From NCBI GenBank assembly GCA_036985715.1, contig BTQE01000174.1, forward strand, positions 1-5,166: a stretch of DNA of 5,166 nucleotides, given 5' to 3'. This document shows, piece by piece, positions 1 through 5,132 of the stretch (its first letter is position 1; the number at the start of each line of letters is the position of its first letter). The position numbers were made by a program, and so were the translations under genes. The notes under the pieces were generated by a model, which made no database searches, had not been told where the DNA came from, and saw only the letters and a program-made list of their open reading frames with translations. Origin of the DNA: SMXL01 sp036985715 (GTDB taxonomy: Bacteria > Bacteroidota > Rhodothermia > Rhodothermales > UBA10348).

Positions 1-81
1 ATCCAGCGGCGTGCGTACGGGCTGCGTGATGAAGAATATCTGCGGCTCAAGATACTGACGTGCATGTTGCCGGTACTCTGA
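1..81 (+). CDS. Transposase C-terminal end (ISL3-like), cut by window edge
   Basis: Frame 1 is open from the first base to a TGA at 79-81 and gives 26 residues, including RRAYGLRDEEYLRLK and ending in MLPVL. From memory, this arginine- and aromatic-rich tail (RRAYG-R-EEY-RLK) is typical of the extreme C-terminus of DDE transposases of the ISL3 type, where it closes the catalytic domain. The catalytic DDE residues lie outside the window, so activity cannot be judged. A matching terminal inverted repeat just downstream supports the call. Family assignment rests on recall of a short tail and could be wrong at the family level; that it is a transposase tail is more secure. Confidence 0.72.
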   Translation: MQRRAYGLRDEEYLRLKILTCMLPVL

Positions 82-90
82 AAATGATCG

Positions 91-120
91 AAAATCACCC
101 ACACGAGTTCACGAAGACCC
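91..120. repeat. Probable right terminal inverted repeat of the IS
   Basis: Read inward from the IS edge, this 30-base segment starts GGGTCTTCGTGAAC and continues GTGTGGGTGA. ISL3-family ends usually begin GGxTCTT, so the match is good, and it sits 9 bases after the transposase stop, where IRR is expected. The left repeat is not visible. A loosely similar CACGAAGA string at 2463-2470 lies inside a gene and is not considered a second end. Confidence 0.55.
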
Positions 121-126
121 TATAAT
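98..126 (+). promoter_or_regulatory. Candidate sigma70-type promoter at the IS/host junction
   Basis: A perfect TATAAT lies at 121-126. With a 17-base spacer the -35 position is CCCACA (98-103), which matches only the ACA half of TTGACA and lies within the IS inverted repeat. Initiation would fall near 132-134, giving a leader of about 22 bases before the ATG at 156. The -10 is excellent and the -35 weak. If real, this is a hybrid promoter with its upstream half supplied by the IS. Confidence 0.42.
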
Positions 127-128
127 AT
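121..128. repeat. Candidate target-site duplication beside the IS end
   Basis: The eight bases TATAATAT immediately follow the predicted IS edge. ISL3 elements typically duplicate about 8 bases at AT-rich targets, so this is where one copy of the duplication should be. The other copy would be to the left of the IS, outside the window, so this is a prediction only. Confidence 0.3.
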
Positions 129-155
129 TTATGGTCCTGACATGCGGAGCATTAC

Positions 156-1094
156 ATGAAGAATTCCGATCGGCCTTCTAACTCTAAACGGCGTTTCTTT
201 ATATTCCTCTCGGCTGCGCTCGGTGCCGGCGCGCTGGGGGGCGTGGCCGGTTCGCTCTTCTGGGCCAGTAACAGTACAAGATTCTTGATGTATATCAAAG
301 GGAAACAAACTGCGGCGCTGGGCAGGCTGGCTCGTAACGTATTGCCACTGCAAGGACACAAGCTAGAGGTCTCGTTCGGCGACTCCATTCGTCGCCTGGT
401 GGAAGCCGGCGCCATCTCCCCGCGAAAATTCAAGCTCGTGTACGCCAAGCGGGGTGGCCTCCCTGCATGGGTCGAGGAGCTGTTCACACAGTCTTCATCC
501 GAACCAATCACGATGAGCTTTCAAACGGCGCCGTATCTGCTCAACCTCATGTGGCCGCTCGGGATGGCGACAAAAACCCAGTTTAATGATAAAAGCAAAC
601 TCAACGGCCCGAAAGTCGGTCGCTTTGCGAGCACGGCTGGATGGATCTTGGGCGAAGCGCTCAGGGGTGGAGGTTATTTCAACAAGGTATCCTCCATTGA
701 TCTGACCACCGAGCAAGAGGCCGCGGTGCTCGAAGCGGCGGAAAACAGTTACCGGCCATGTTGTAACAATTCTACTTTTTTCCAGGACTGCAACCACGGC
801 TCGGCGCTGCTCGGCCTTTATGAGCTCGCGGCTTCGCAAGGTGCTAATACCGATGAACTCTATGCCATCGGCCGCAGCGCCAACAGCTTCTGGTATCCCA
901 GTGAGTATATCGAGATGGCCTATTTTTTCCGAAAGTTAAAAGGTAAATCATGGAATCAAGTCGCCGCCAAAACGATCCTGGAAAAGAAATACTCATCCAT
1001 TGGGGGCTGGCAGCGGAACGTACATCTGCCGATGGTTGAAGCCGGCCTTTTACCCCGCTCACAGCTTGGCGGTGCGAGCAATTGCGGAGTGTGA
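156..1094 (+). CDS. Exported or membrane-anchored protein with CC-DCNHG motif, function unknown
   Basis: This 312-residue protein starts at an ATG with GGAG at 146-149, six bases upstream. The N-terminus has a basic stretch with a twin arginine (R12-R13 in KRRFFIF) followed by a hydrophobic Ala/Gly-rich segment at about 14-37. That is a Tat-like signal or a single N-terminal anchor; no clear AxA cleavage site is seen, so retention as an anchor is plausible. The rest is predicted soluble and outside the cytoplasm. Its hallmark is CCNNSTFFQDCNHG (about 202-215), with C202, C203, C212 and H214 as possible metal, heme or disulfide residues, followed by a helical stretch (LLGLYELAASQG). GGWQ lies at 283-286 near the end, and another Cys is at 310. 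I recall similar unnamed proteins with PCCxNxxxFxDCNHG and a preceding FGDSIxxLVEAGxIxPxKF block (74-92 here) in environmental bacteria, but no established function. It follows the IS directly and shares no operon with the next gene, which starts 301 bases on. Confidence 0.88.
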   Translation: MKNSDRPSNSKRRFFIFLSAALGAGALGGVAGSLFWASNSTRFLMYIKGKQTAALGRLARNVLPLQGHKLEVSFGDSIRRLVEAGAISPRKFKLVYAKRGGLPAWVEELFTQSSSEPITMSFQTAPYLLNLMWPLGMATKTQFNDKSKLNGPKVGRFASTAGWILGEALRGGGYFNKVSSIDLTTEQEAAVLEAAENSYRPCCNNSTFFQDCNHGSALLGLYELAASQGANTDELYAIGRSANSFWYPSEYIEMAYFFRKLKGKSWNQVAAKTILEKKYSSIGGWQRNVHLPMVEAGLLPRSQLGGASNCGV

Positions 1095-1097
1095 AAC

Positions 1098-1132
1098 GCT
1101 TCTGGGTTGTATCAAACCCGTGAAATAGAAGC
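1098..1132 (+). terminator. Imperfect hairpin after gene 1, weak terminator candidate
   Basis: GCTTCT (1098-1103) plus GGGTT (1104-1108) can pair with AACCC (1115-1119) and AGAAGC (1127-1132). The inner stem is 5 base pairs with a 6-base loop, and the outer stem is 6 base pairs separated by a 7-base bulge on the right side. It starts four bases after the gene 1 stop, the right place for a terminator, but no T-run follows, so intrinsic termination is doubtful. It may instead protect the transcript 3' end. Confidence 0.3.
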
Positions 1133-1227
1133 ACAAGCGGCCTAGAGTCTAATATGATCAAGCAAGCGGCAATTAAAGACCGCAGCGTTCAGGGCGAAAA
1201 GCGAGGCGAACGGCTGTTCAATAACCC

Positions 1228-1256
1228 TGGACTTTAGGGAAAAGGGCTTTTATTCT
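1228..1256 (+). promoter_or_regulatory. Candidate promoter for gene 2
   Basis: TGGACT (1228-1233, 4 of 6 to TTGACA) and TATTCT (1251-1256, 4 of 6 to TATAAT) are separated by 17 bases. Initiation near 1262-1264 would give a leader of roughly 130 bases that contains the hairpin at 1278-1295. The match is moderate, and a TATGAT at 1153-1158 is an alternative -10 with a poorer -35. Confidence 0.25.
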
Positions 1257-1275
1257 TTCTACACTTGACGGGGTG

Positions 1276-1297
1276 TTCTTGTTGGTTTCAACAAGGA
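1276..1297 (+). promoter_or_regulatory. Perfect stem-loop in the gene 2 leader
   Basis: CTTGTTG (1278-1284) and CAACAAG (1289-1295) pair perfectly around a GTTT loop; one wobble and one further pair extend the stem to 1276-1297. The 3' arm overlaps a Shine-Dalgarno-like AAGGAGGG (1293-1300) that precedes no start codon. No T-run follows, so it is not a terminator. It may be an operator palindrome or a 5' leader RNA structure. Confidence 0.35.
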
Positions 1298-1383
1298 GGG
1301 TACACCGCTTTCCTATCCCCCTTTCCTCCTACGCACTCTATGCCACAGAACCCCTCAGATGGCTTGATCAACCTAACGCAGTC

Positions 1384-1390
1384 GGGAGGT
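1384..1390 (+). promoter_or_regulatory. Ribosome binding site that decides the gene 2 start
   Basis: GGGAGGT lies here, with its GGAGG core six bases before the ATG at 1396. It is the only strong, well-spaced ribosome binding site for this frame and favours ATG 1396 over the upstream GTG at 1273. The ATG at 1391 is out of frame and meets a stop after two codons. Confidence 0.75.
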
Positions 1391-1395
1391 ATGAC

Positions 1396-2478
1396 ATGAT
1401 CGAAAGAAAGGTATCCAAAAGCAAGTCCGGTAGACGCCGCAAGCGGACCTTGAAGGAAATCACCATCGCCGGCGGTCAAGCCGAGAGACGCTACAAGACA
1501 GCGCTCAAATCTCGTCTTGAGCTCGATTGGATCAATGAGACTCTTGGCTCGCCAGATGGCTGGCTAGAACTCGTCAAGCTGAGAAAACCCGACACAGACA
1601 TCAGGAAGTTACTTGAAACTCTACGAAAGCGGAAGGAAAAGCTAGAGAGGGCACTTCATCGGGGCAAGAATCCTAGCAAGTTCGTCCAGACATTTCAGGC
1701 GAGAGCCCGACAGCGGTTGCCCTATGAAATGCGAGTGCTGGACCTCATCTACCCCGGTCCGTCGCTTTCGTCTTGGATAAGCGCCCTCATAAGCGCCAAT
1801 CAACAGGTCGACTGCCCCGTTTTCTCTATTGGCCAGGTGCCGGCCAGCGATTTTAGAGCGTACGCATGGGCGGGAACGTCCGTCAACAATGCTGGCACAG
1901 CTAATGCGTTCTGGCCATTGTCTCAGTCAAATGTCTTTGCCCAAAGCACGTTTACTGGGGATTGGTCCGGCGAGACGGGGGCGAACTTCTGGGGCTGGTT
2001 GGACGTCCCCGGCACTTTTTGGGGATTTGATTTGATGGACTTCGTCGCAACCGCAGGCGTTCTCCAGTTCACCATCCCGGCCCCCGAGTGCGATTCTATT
2101 CTGTCGTGGGGAACCTGGGGTATTGCAGAGGCTCCGACGGAATGGTTCATAAACGCAGATCTCGGGAGAATTGATACGGAGTGGGTTTTGCATGAAAGTC
2201 CAGTAGGCGGCGGATTCCCGAATTCCATCATGAGCTTTCAGTTTTTCTCCGAAGGTCTGCTTAAGAGCCATACAGGAGCAACAGTCACACGTGATGTAAT
2301 GCAGTTCGAGCGGTCATTCGAGGTCAAAGCTGGCGTTTCACCGAAAATCTACCTGGGATTGAGCCTAGGCATGTTGGCAAGAGATGGGGAGGTCTCATCG
2401 ATTAAGGTTGGGGGACTTGGCGATCATTTCGAGTTTGAGTACGGCGTCACGTACATCATGGTCACGAAGAACCCCTAG
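1396..2478 (+). CDS. Unrecognised protein, basic N-terminus and Trp-rich beta C-terminus
   Basis: From ATG 1396 the product is 360 residues. An in-frame GTG at 1273 would add 41 residues but has no ribosome binding site. I do not recognise the family. Residues 5-17 are very basic (KVSKSKSGRRRKR). Residues about 20-115 are rich in Lys, Arg, Glu and Leu and look helical, with a short coiled-coil-like run at about 69-92. Residues about 120-360 are predicted beta-rich with many tryptophans, for example W190, W199, W201, W209, W238, W241, W250 and W263, and many Gly/Phe/Ser. The C-terminus ends in alternating hydrophobic strands (EFEYGVTYIMV). There is no signal peptide, lipobox or membrane segment, so the protein appears cytoplasmic or leaves by a non-Sec route. 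Only two cysteines (C140, C232) are seen. The basic head could bind nucleic acid and the tail could be a jelly-roll or ligand-binding domain; both are inference. It converges with the lipoprotein gene and has no operon partner in view. Confidence 0.85.
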   Translation: MIERKVSKSKSGRRRKRTLKEITIAGGQAERRYKTALKSRLELDWINETLGSPDGWLELVKLRKPDTDIRKLLETLRKRKEKLERALHRGKNPSKFVQTFQARARQRLPYEMRVLDLIYPGPSLSSWISALISANQQVDCPVFSIGQVPASDFRAYAWAGTSVNNAGTANAFWPLSQSNVFAQSTFTGDWSGETGANFWGWLDVPGTFWGFDLMDFVATAGVLQFTIPAPECDSILSWGTWGIAEAPTEWFINADLGRIDTEWVLHESPVGGGFPNSIMSFQFFSEGLLKSHTGATVTRDVMQFERSFEVKAGVSPKIYLGLSLGMLARDGEVSSIKVGGLGDHFEFEYGVTYIMVTKNP

Positions 2479-2554
2479 CTCGCGGCCTGCGGATAGATGT
2501 CATAATGGCCGCGGTGGCGGCCGTGCAGTGAGGCTGGGTCCCCGCCGCCGCGAG
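2479..2554. repeat. Nested inverted repeats just after gene 2 stop
   Basis: CTCGCGGC (2479-2486), directly after the TAG, pairs perfectly with GCCGCGAG (2547-2554), and GCGG (2489-2492) can add four pairs with CCGC (2542-2545) across a small internal loop. Enclosed is a second hairpin in which GGCCGC (2507-2512) pairs with GCGGCC (2517-2522) around GGTG, extendable to eight pairs (2505-2524). The nesting looks like a branched RNA fold rather than a plain terminator, and no T-run is seen on either strand. Confidence 0.5.
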
Positions 2555-2592
2555 TCGGCATACGTCCCTTCTTGACGGTACGCATTACGGCG

Positions 2593-2610
2593 CCGGGCCT
2601 CTCGGCCCGG
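2593..2610. terminator. GC-only perfect hairpin between convergent genes
   Basis: CCGGGCC (2593-2599) and GGCCCGG (2604-2610) form a perfect seven-pair GC stem around TCTC. On the minus strand the loop reads GAGA, a stable GNRA tetraloop. It lies 114 bases after the gene 2 stop and 157 bases after the lipoprotein stop, so it could serve either transcript. No T-run flanks it, so it may act as a strong transcript end or RNA protector instead of a classical intrinsic terminator. Confidence 0.38.
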
Positions 2611-2626
2611 TCCAACTATGTCACCG

Positions 2627-2650
2627 GTCGAGCCGGCTTTAATGCTCGAC
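2627..2650. repeat. Inverted repeat GTCGAGC/GCTCGAC
   Basis: GTCGAGC (2627-2633) and GCTCGAC (2644-2650) form a perfect seven-pair stem with a ten-base loop. A CGTGTTA motif follows at 2650-2656 and recurs at 2663-2669, the second copy overlapping the palindrome CACGTG. These may extend the terminator region or form a protein-binding site. Confidence 0.4.
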
Positions 2651-2702
2651 GTGTTATCGGTCACGTGTTACCCGTCTAGGTCAACTCGACCGCAAATTAC
2701 CT

Positions 2703-2745
2703 ACATGTCTATCTCTCGCACATCTACAGATGTCCACGCACATCT
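2703..2745. repeat. Cluster of ACATCT/AGATGT elements
   Basis: CGCACATCT occurs at 2717-2725 and again at 2737-2745, exactly 20 bases apart. AGATGT at 2728-2733 pairs with the ACATCT at 2720-2725 as a near-continuous palindrome with a two-base centre, and ACATGT lies at 2703-2708. The helical spacing is operator-like, but the cluster sits just past the lipoprotein stop codon, so its role is unclear and chance is possible. Confidence 0.3.
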
Positions 2746-2767
2746 CGTCAAGCGAAAATGTTGCTCC

Positions 2768-4891
2768 TCATGGGCACATCGGATGCCCGGCCCATGTTGT
2801 AAAACTCGGTAGATAATCGGAGGCATTGATCACCTCGGGATTTTCAAACGGAGGAATGACCTGGATCAGATTCGTCTTGAATACCTGTGTAGTGTTCGTG
2901 CAGTCAGTTACGACCGTAAGGGTTTTCTCCCACCATAAGGGGTCAAACGTAACGGTATCGAGAATTAAGTCCCACCAGCCGGCGCCCATCCATATCCAGT
3001 ACTCACCGGAAAAGCCTGATACATCGAAGTCAGCGGATTGCCCCGTCCCGAGTACCTGACGAGGTATAGAAGCATTGTAAGGTACCGAATCATACGGCGT
3101 AAGCGTCTCGTACGTGCTATCTGACGTTACCGAGGCAGCCGTTGGTCCAATGCGGATGCTTATCAAACCATTCCACTTCTGCCAGTCGGCATTAGGACCA
3201 GGGAGATCGTTGACGATTCGCAATACACTCGGTGTGGCAGTATCCGCGACTTGCACCTGTAAAACGTTGCTCCAAGGACCCGAATTTGCCCGGGCCCGGT
3301 AATAGTATGTCCCTGCGCTTGGTACAACATCTTGAAGAACTTTCGGTGAGTCATGGTCGTTGTTGTTGAGTGAATCGAAAACCGTTGTTGGCGTGCCAAA
3401 GAACGTGGAACTGGTTGACCTTTGGGCTAGATAGCCGTCTGCAGAGCTGACCAGCGTTCCCCAGCGATAAGTCCAGCTAAGGTCAACCTGTAACGACGAC
3501 GTCGATGCCGGTCCAAACAGTGACGGGGATTGGTCAACACCCAGATCAGCGATCGCTAGGGAACGTTGACATTGAGCGTAGTCGGTCGCCGGGTTGGGTG
3601 GATTCGGAGTGGCTGGACTCTGGGGTCCCCCCGTATTAATCCAGTAATTGCCGAGTGGTGTCAGTGTCAGGCCCGTCGTCTGATACGGGACGATGCTGAT
3701 GTTTGTATTATTCGGCAAATTGTAGAGCGCGTGAATCTTCTCTGAGGTGTTTCCGATGGGTCGGTCACGAACGACCGGAGCAGTGCCCGATGTCGGCACA
3801 GTTACGTAGACGCGAAAGTCGTCGCTAATGGCAGTGGCATCGATACGGACACACGAAGGATTCGTCTTGAGTATATCCATATTGATTTCTGATAAGTGTG
3901 TGATGAATCCTCTATAGGCGTTCAGCTTCTTGTCGAAAAACGCCTTTCCATGCGGTCTCCAAGTTGCCGTCTTTGGATCGTATCTAAGCAATGGGATCGA
4001 CTCAGGAGCCTTGGTATTTCCCTTTGTAATCTGCAGAGATTGGAGAGCATCGACAGGGATAATCACCTCGGCCTTGGCACCTTTTTTCAGCTGCAACAGT
4101 CGCCCATCTGACCATATGTCGATAGTGCCGGCACCGTAGCTTTGCATGAAAGTAGCGTCGGTGCTGCTAGCGACCGTGTAGTCACCCGGCATTGCGTCGG
4201 GGGAATACAGGTCAATTGTTGCAACCGTCACGTCAACCTTTCCCCCGGGCGGCGCGTTTGCGGAATTTACCAGCGAATTGGCAGGAATCCTGACGGTGAT
4301 TCCGGGATTGCAGATCGGACCGGCACCGATCAAATCGATGGCCTGCTGCAGCTCCGGTGGAAACGCGTTCGGAACCATTGCGCCCATGGAGTCAAACGTA
4401 CGAGGCACTGCCTGAGTAGGAAACTGGCCCCAATCGATCAACTTTATTGCAGGATCGACACAGCTGCCCGACGTGCGTACGTTTTGGACTACAATCGCCT
4501 GGGTTGGATCGGCCCTGACGGATGTGCCCTCGTTGAGGTGAAGCTTGACGTTGGAGAACGGCCCGTCGAAGACCCTCGAAAGTAGTCCGTATCCCGGTTT
4601 CCGTGCGTTCAGGATGTATCTCTGGCTTGCGGGTACGTTTAGCCTGAAGATTCCTTTCTCGTCGGATCGTGCCTTGTGTCCATTAACGAGAACCACCACT
4701 CCCGCGACGGGTCCATCGGTCCCGACGAGACGCCCTTCGAGCTCGACAACATCGATGACTTTCGTGTGCTGGGGCGATCCCTTAATGCGCCCGTCACTTT
4801 TGCCAGTGCCTTGGCAAGAAGCTACAGCAATCATGAACGAAACGACGAGCAAACCCCTGATAATCCGGACGAAAGACTCCTTCCTTTCCAT
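2768..4891 (-). CDS. Large mosaic lipoprotein: CarboxypepD-reg-like, ZU5-like, FN3 domains
   Basis: The 707-residue product starts at an ATG preceded by GGGGGTGA. An n-region with Arg/Lys, a hydrophobic core (about 12-22) and the lipobox VASC give lipidation at C26. Residue +2 is Gln, not Asp, which by the enteric rule favours the outer membrane. Residues about 48-119 look like a carboxypeptidase-regulatory-like beta sandwich (GRLVGTDGPVAGVVVLV, DEKGIFRLNV). Residues about 196-345 resemble ZU5/CILP-type segments: ITVRIPANSLV, then a Val/Asp-rich strand series, IPLLRYDPKTATWRPHG, and a final THLSEINMD. A Pro-rich linker (about 421-436) leads to a probable fibronectin type III domain (about 447-548, with YYYRARANSGPWSN). 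The C-terminal part (about 555-680) is a Trp-rich beta domain (WIWMGAGWWD, PLWWEK). Cysteines at 144, 194, 347, 441, 664 and 706 could form disulfides outside the cytoplasm. No catalytic motif is seen. A role as a surface-anchored scaffold or ligand-binding protein is inferred from architecture. The gene converges on gene 2 and stands alone in the window. Confidence 0.9.
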   Translation of the reverse strand: MERKESFVRIIRGLLVVSFMIAVASCQGTGKSDGRIKGSPQHTKVIDVVELEGRLVGTDGPVAGVVVLVNGHKARSDEKGIFRLNVPASQRYILNARKPGYGLLSRVFDGPFSNVKLHLNEGTSVRADPTQAIVVQNVRTSGSCVDPAIKLIDWGQFPTQAVPRTFDSMGAMVPNAFPPELQQAIDLIGAGPICNPGITVRIPANSLVNSANAPPGGKVDVTVATIDLYSPDAMPGDYTVASSTDATFMQSYGAGTIDIWSDGRLLQLKKGAKAEVIIPVDALQSLQITKGNTKAPESIPLLRYDPKTATWRPHGKAFFDKKLNAYRGFITHLSEINMDILKTNPSCVRIDATAISDDFRVYVTVPTSGTAPVVRDRPIGNTSEKIHALYNLPNNTNISIVPYQTTGLTLTPLGNYWINTGGPQSPATPNPPNPATDYAQCQRSLAIADLGVDQSPSLFGPASTSSLQVDLSWTYRWGTLVSSADGYLAQRSTSSTFFGTPTTVFDSLNNNDHDSPKVLQDVVPSAGTYYYRARANSGPWSNVLQVQVADTATPSVLRIVNDLPGPNADWQKWNGLISIRIGPTAASVTSDSTYETLTPYDSVPYNASIPRQVLGTGQSADFDVSGFSGEYWIWMGAGWWDLILDTVTFDPLWWEKTLTVVTDCTNTTQVFKTNLIQVIPPFENPEVINASDYLPSFTTWAGHPMCP

Positions 4892-4894
4892 AAG

Positions 4895-4902
4895 TCACCC
4901 CC
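4895..4902 (-). promoter_or_regulatory. Ribosome binding site of the lipoprotein gene
   Basis: On the minus strand this reads GGGGGTGA, 7 of 8 to the ideal GGAGGTGA, with the G-run six bases from the ATG at 4891. It supports this start, and the lipoprotein signal begins properly from it. A second purine run (AAGGAAGGAG) lies inside codons 2-6 but serves no well-placed start. Confidence 0.75.
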
Positions 4903-4958
4903 TAAGTGCCTGCAACTGCCAAACCGGAGCGCAGCACAAAAATGGCCGGTCTGCCGTA

Positions 4959-4990
4959 TGAAGTAATCAACCGCTGAAGTAATCAACCGC
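4959..4990. repeat. Perfect tandem 16-base repeat
   Basis: TGAAGTAATCAACCGC occurs at 4959-4974 and again, with no gap, at 4975-4990. On the minus strand each copy reads GCGGTTGATTACTTCA. The pair lies 68-99 bases upstream of the lipoprotein start codon. The 16-base period is not a whole number of helical turns. It may be paired operator sites or a replication-slippage duplication. Confidence 0.9.
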
Positions 4991-5102
4991 GCCAGCGTGC
5001 GAACTCGCTCGCCAACGCCAGTGATCAAGACTCGCCCTACGGCGATGCGATAAGACCAATGTCAGTTGCGTCTAAATCCACCAGGGTAGGACGGGTTGTC
5101 CA

Positions 5103-5132
5103 ATCGTAAACCTTACTCCGAGCTATCGTCAA
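5103..5132 (-). promoter_or_regulatory. Candidate promoter for the lipoprotein gene
   Basis: On the minus strand TTGACG (5132-5127, 5 of 6 to TTGACA) is followed after 18 bases by TACGAT (5108-5103, 4 of 6 to TATAAT). It points at the lipoprotein gene and would give a leader of about 200 bases that includes the tandem repeat. The spacer is slightly long and the -10 modest. TTGATT within the tandem repeat could serve as a nearer -35, but I find no good -10 for it. Confidence 0.28.

Larger units (their letters stand above)
1..120 (+). mobile_element. Right end of an insertion sequence (ISL3-like)
   Basis: This stretch joins the transposase tail (stop at 79-81) to a probable terminal inverted repeat at 91-120, which is the usual arrangement at the right end of a one-gene IS. 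The left end and most of the transposase lie outside the window. The boundary at about base 120 is inferred from the GAAGACCC terminus, which reads GGGTCTTC from the outside and resembles ISL3-family ends. It cannot be proved without the partner repeat. Confidence 0.62.
1095..1395. other. 301-base gap between gene 1 and gene 2
   Basis: No convincing gene is present. The stretch holds an imperfect hairpin just after gene 1, two copies of CAAGCGGC (1134-1141 and 1163-1170), a TATGAT at 1153-1158 without a good -35, a better promoter candidate at 1228-1256, a perfect 7-base-pair hairpin at 1278-1295, and a CCTCCT/GGGAGG pair described separately. An upstream in-frame GTG at 1273 would extend gene 2 through the last 123 bases, but it lacks a ribosome binding site. 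Confidence 0.6.
2479..2767. other. 289-base convergent intergenic region dense in inverted repeats
   Basis: No gene is evident. The region between the two convergent stop codons contains four separate perfect or near-perfect stems (2479-2554, 2505-2524, 2593-2610, 2627-2650) and a group of ACATCT/AGATGT elements (2703-2745). The first part is strongly GC-rich compared with the flanking genes. It could be a bidirectional terminator array, a structured RNA or the remnant of a mobile repeat. Confidence 0.55.

Noticed and set aside
131..181. 16-codon mini-ORF overlapping the start of gene 1
   Set aside because: No ribosome binding site precedes its ATG, it would begin at or before the predicted transcription start, and the peptide has no recognisable character.
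152..511. 119-codon minus-strand frame opposite gene 1
   Set aside because: It is antisense to the start of gene 1, which has a good ribosome binding site and signal-like N-terminus; the composition looks like a shadow frame.
1239..1256. AAAAGGGCTTTTATTCTTT as an intrinsic terminator
   Set aside because: The possible AAAAG/CTTTT stem has a two-base loop and is too weak. The CCCT/AGGG pair just upstream is only four base pairs.
1273..1395. GTG start giving a 401-residue form of gene 2
   Set aside because: No ribosome binding site precedes GTG 1273, and the added residues show no signal peptide or domain. ATG 1396 has GGGAGGT at ideal spacing.
2462..2475. TCACGAAGAACCCC resembling the IS terminal repeat (TCACGAAGACCC)
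   Set aside because: The match is short, has an indel, lies within the last codons of gene 2, and has no extended similarity to 91-120.
4142..4585. 147-codon open frame on the + strand opposite the lipoprotein gene
   Set aside because: It lies wholly antisense to a well-supported gene, has no clear ribosome binding site, and its Cys/Arg/His-rich product has no recognisable domain.
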